Positions 8,079 to 10,868 of a DNA stretch of 10,868 bases are shown piece after piece; within the stretch, counting starts at the first letter, position 1, and every line of letters starts with the position of its first letter. The stretch comes from Lunasporangiospora selenospora (taxonomy: Eukaryota; Mortierellomycota; Mortierellomycetes; Mortierellales; Mortierellaceae). A program made the position numbers and the translations under genes. The stretch lies in NCBI GenBank assembly GCA_015680635.1, contig JAABOA010000887.1, forward strand, positions 1 to 10,868. The letters run 5' to 3'. Below the pieces are notes generated by a model. That model made no database searches and was not told the origin of the DNA. It saw only the letters and a list, made by a program, of their open reading frames with translations.

Positions 8079-8587
8079 AGTCATCTGACACTTGGGCCAT
8101 TTCTGGAAAGGTGTGACGAGGAGGGTGAGAAAAAGGAGTTTGAGAGAAGGGTTGAGGGGGTTGCCACCATCTCCTGTAACACTAGTTTGATTTTCTTCCT
8201 TTCTCCAGTAATGTCTCCACATGGTAATGGCAAAGAAAAGCAGTAATTTTCACATCCAACATTCATACGACTTTTTTTTCATTGCCCTTCATAAATACAC
8301 AGTCGAGCACTGGATCAGGTTACTGATTCTTGATATTTGGCTCCACTGTGCCTGAGCGAGTAAAAAAGGAGAAAGGTAGGGACTGAGGGGGGTGGAGGTG
8401 GAAGCAACGAACGACAACGACTACTACCCTGCAATCGAAAGAATATTGTAAAGGTGCATGAGCAGGTTACTTTCTTTTATCGTATGCCCTACTCTATGCC
8501 GCTTAATGGAAACAAGCCTGAGCGAAGCTGCTTAATTCTTACTCGTCCAAACTTGTTCGCCATGTTTTCATTCTTTGACCTTTCTTT

Positions 8588-8590
<3 letters not shown>

Positions 8591-8622
<32 letters not shown>
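8591..8622. repeat. (CT)16 microsatellite
   Basis: Sixteen perfect CT units lie in the intergenic region about 730 bp upstream of the ATO start. Confidence 0.95.
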
Positions 8623-8625
<3 letters not shown>

Positions 8626-8862
8626 CCGCCTTGTAACTGCAACAACAAAAATGTGCTGTGTATGGACAGTGTTCTGTACCTGAGCCAAGATTCGTTCATC
8701 CATTTGATTTCCTTTTTCGTTTCCCTATCACTCGAACATGATCAATTTCATTCCAGACACCCAAAAAAAAAGTGCATGAGCAATGAACCCAAGCCGAAAA
8801 GTCCTGCCCTTTTTTCTCTGTCTTTATTTACAGTCTGACTGATACTTCCAGATTATCAGGTA

Positions 8863-8896
8863 GCGTCTCTGGCGAAAGTGCGCACTTTTGAGACGC
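8863..8896. other. Nested inverted repeat / hairpin
   Basis: The outer arms GCGTCTC (8863-8869) and GAGACGC (8890-8896) are perfectly complementary. Between them is a 14-bp perfect palindrome, AAAGTGCGCACTTT (8875-8888). The right arm also overlaps the palindrome GACGCGTC (8892-8899), which contains ACGCGT. This could be a dimeric protein-binding site or a cruciform. It is too far from any stop codon to be a simple transcript end. Confidence 0.55.
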
Positions 8897-9202
8897 GTCA
8901 TAAATACAATCTCTCGCTCTCGCGCTCTTTCCTTGGGAACCAATGAAAGGGTCTCCTTTGTCTTTTCTAACCACCCTACAGTTCTGGGTATAAGACGCTG
9001 TCCAGACAATAGGGTAAACTACCAAGAATCTAACCAGCGATTGTTCTTCTTGCTGCTTTATCGTCCTTGCTTACGTTTTTTTGAGGTCACTGCTACTCGA
9101 GACAGCGACCTAGACTAAGGAAACTACCTTTGAAGGAGCCTATGATACCATTTCTTGTTGTGAATTTACAATTGCACGGTGTTCCTGCATCAATCTTCAA
9201 TC

Positions 9203-9210
9203 TATAAAAG
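9203..9210 (+). promoter_or_regulatory. TATA box of the ATO gene
   Basis: TATAAAAG lies about 143 bp before the ATG. It is followed by a CT-rich leader (about 9267-9310) and an A-rich stretch with the context ACCATGTC at the start codon. This is a classical layout for a regulated fungal promoter. Confidence 0.65.
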
Positions 9211-9352
9211 CTTTTGCTTTCTTAAGAAAGCCGTTCTCATTCAACAGCTCCAAAGTATCGTCTTTACTTTTCCTTCTCTCTCATTCTCTCTCACTCTCTC
9301 ATCTTTTGTCTATCATTGCATCCTTCAACCACAAAAGTAGAAAAAAAGAACC

Positions 9353-10384
9353 ATGTCGACTTCAATCGTTAGCCTTAACGGACTGCCTCACGCAAGCCAA
9401 ACGTCCAATTACTCGACATCCACCACGAATGCACCCTCTATTACCCAGAACATGGGCAGAATGAGTCCATTTAGGCCCCAAGACTCCCTTCCGTCGCCTC
9501 TTCCCATGGCAGCGATAAAACCTACAGCCTCTGCCATCACCACGATCGCCATGACAGGAACAAACCCTGTGCCGTTATTGTCGCTGCTTGGAATTGCGAG
9601 TGCGACACCGCTGGCACTGTTGGCGACGGCCGTTTGTTTGTTTGTGACGGGGATGTACAACCTCCGAGTAGGTCAAAGCGTTCACTCTCCTGGAAACTAT
9701 ATGCTTGGTGTCACTGTTTGTTACGGTGGTATCGGACAGGTATGAAAAAATGGAGCCATCTAATTATTCTTTTCTTGCAAACAACCCTGCTCGCAAAATG
9801 GTTTAGCCGATTTAAATTAATTAATTCTTATTTTTTTTACCTGGTTTAATGAATGGGTTGGTAACGGTTAGGCGATCACGGGCATCCTCGAGTTCCTGGC
9901 CGGCAGTTCAATCCGGGGTACACTCTTTACCACTCTAGGCATGTACTGGCTCTCCTACGGAGCACTGAGTCTCCCCGGGTTTGGGATCGCACCCACCGCC
10001 ACCATCCTCGAAGGCTCTCAAACAATCATGACACTCGACCCCGATTATGTGGCCCAACTAGCCATCATCTCCTTGAGTTGGACCATTGTCGCGTCTTTAC
10101 TCTGGACGTTGACCTGGCGTACGAACCTGATCAACATCATCCTGTTCTTTCTTGTTGCCTTGATCCAATGGCTTGAGACCGTGGCGTTGTTTACCCGGGC
10201 CGAGAGCGGAAGTGAGTTGCGTAAAGTTGAAGGGGCGCTTATGGTCCTGGGAGCTCTCTTTGCTTGGTACTTTGCGATGGCATTGTTGTGTCAGAAGAGC
10301 CTTGGATCGGTCTATGAATTGCCCCTTGGAGAGTTGCCGCTCAAGGACGAAGAGGAGGGTCTTTTATCTCGACCTGGAAAGTAA
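9353..10384 (+). CDS. GPR1/FUN34/YaaH (AceTr/ATO) family membrane protein, divergent
   Basis: Fungal members of this family (Ady2/Ato1, Gpr1) carry acetate or ammonium-linked transport at the plasma membrane. Exons 9353-9739 and 9872-10384, joined in phase 0 through a 132-nt intron (GTATGA to GTTAG), give 299 residues, close to the family's usual 200-300. A polar, Ser/Thr-rich N-terminus of about 65 residues precedes six predicted membrane segments at roughly 72-97, 114-134, 143-163, 187-209, 214-236 and 249-270. Family landmarks are NPVPL (71-75, in place of NPAPLGL), YGGIGQ (124-129) and a GMYWLSYG block (152-159). The NPAPLGL signature is altered after the second Pro, and the segment GSSIRGT replaces the usual GNTFG-type motif, so substrate range may differ. 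The C-terminus is short, acidic and cytosolic by inference. The ATG at 9353 is the first in frame and has good context and a TATA box upstream. No functional partner among its neighbours is evident. Confidence 0.82.
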
Positions 10385-10816
10385 GGAGATGGAGGACGAG
10401 AAGGAGAAGGGGTTAGAACAGGAAGGGATCCAGTGTACCGGTAACGCTCATGCTCTTCCTCCAGTGCTCCCTACTGCATGCAGCTGTAGTTTTTGACATA
10501 TCAGAGCAAAAAAAATTGAGGTAGAAGAAATTATGCATGGAGAAGAAACCTGTTTCCAAGACAGTACTTGTGTGCAGCGTGGCTCATTGCTCTCTTGTGG
10601 AGAAGGAATAGGAGAGGATCTAGAACGATCGACTTCGAGAGCAAGTTGGACAAAAAGAGAAAAAGGGTGGTAGAAGGGTAGCCATCATGCAGCATGTATT
10701 ATGCAGTGCACAACAACTAAGGTTCAGAGATCGAAAAGGAGAAAAAAAGAAAGATGGGGTCAAGCGGTTGTGAATGAAAAAGTGCACAAAGTACAAGATG
10801 AGGAGGGGGAGGGGGA

Positions 10817-10868
<52 letters not shown>
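10385..10868 (+). other. 3' flank of the ATO gene, no further gene seen
   Basis: The 484 bases after the stop are increasingly purine-rich and contain no open frame with family resemblance. CTGCATGCAG (10474-10483) is a short palindrome. No clear AATAAA was found; the transcript end is undetermined. The region ends in the (AG)24 tract. Confidence 0.6.
10821..10868. repeat. (AG)24 microsatellite at the window end
   Basis: Twenty-four perfect AG units run to the last base. They are preceded by a G-rich purine stretch (10798-10820). The array is cut by the window edge, so its true length is unknown. Confidence 0.95.

Larger units (their letters stand above)
7319..9352. other. Large intergenic region without a credible gene
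   Basis: About 2.03 kb separates the PIL1 stop from the ATO start, against 118 and 176 bp for the other two spacers. Open frames here are short, low in complexity or antisense to PIL1, and none resembles a known family. I saw no tRNA or rRNA. It holds T-rich tracts after PIL1 (7340-7375, 7504-7553), (GA)8 at 7709-7724, a GATCT cluster at 7738-7837, purine-rich DNA with a G-quadruplex motif around 8028-8080, (CT)16 at 8591-8622, a hairpin at 8863-8896, and a TATA box with CT-rich leader just before the ATO start. Confidence 0.7.

Noticed and set aside
8081-8266. Short minus-strand open frames opposite the purine tract
   Set aside because: They are Ser/Pro/Leu low-complexity products of purine-rich DNA.
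8454-8782. 11-bp direct repeat GTGCATGAGCA (8454-8464 and 8772-8782)
   Set aside because: Two short copies about 318 bp apart, with no flanking similarity or target-site features; chance is plausible.
8454-8838. Two short plus-strand open frames (60 and 87 residues)
   Set aside because: They run through the (CT)16 repeat and encode Leu/Ser strings; no start context or family signal.
10803-10820. G-rich stretch as a second G-quadruplex
   Set aside because: Only three runs of three or more G are present, so the canonical four-run rule is not met.
1-10868. CRISPR arrays, insertion sequences, tRNA or rRNA genes
   Set aside because: No direct-repeat/spacer pattern, transposase, terminal repeats or tRNA box pattern was found on reading both strands.

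Overview
The window reads as nuclear DNA of a filamentous fungus. The genes are split by short GT-AG introns (61-132 nt) with CTAAY/CTRAY-like branch sites. One gene carries a PIL1 eisosome domain, which is fungus-specific, and another belongs to the GPR1/FUN34/YaaH (ATO) acetate transporter family. Base composition, intron style, polypyrimidine leaders and abundant GA/CT microsatellites would fit an early-diverging lineage such as Mortierellomycota or Mucoromycota. That placement is inference from style, not from a search.

Layout, left to right. A GA microsatellite (1-86) lies inside an intron of a minus-strand VPS51 gene, a tethering-complex subunit. The gene starts at 2678, and its seven resolved exons end at 155; the 3' part is off the window. 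A 118-bp divergent promoter (2679-2796) separates it from a plus-strand DNAJC17/Cwf23-type spliceosomal J-protein in six exons (2797-4460). Its stop codon is embedded in an AATAAA. After 176 bp comes a four-exon PIL1-domain gene (4637-7318) with a 15-nt microexon and a very long C-terminal tail. That tail holds a ubiquitin-interacting-motif-like helix, an SH3-ligand motif, seven spaced LES(M/L)G repeats and a Q/Y-rich segment. A roughly 2-kb gap with no credible gene (7319-9352) contains microsatellites, a GATCT cluster, a G-quadruplex motif and a palindromic hairpin. It ends in a TATA-box promoter for a two-exon ATO-family membrane protein (9353-10384). The window closes in a perfect (AG)24 tract.

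The genes are not an operon or an obvious cluster. They serve membrane trafficking (VPS51), splicing (DNAJC17), plasma-membrane domain organisation (PIL1) and solute transport (ATO). PIL1 and the ATO protein would both act at the plasma membrane, but nothing in the sequence shows that they work together. The most interesting object is the PIL1 protein. At 795 predicted residues it is more than twice the length of yeast Pil1 (about 340), and its tail looks like an adaptor that could connect eisosomes with ubiquitin and SH3 proteins. All exon joins were made by hand from splice signals, reading frame and family similarity.
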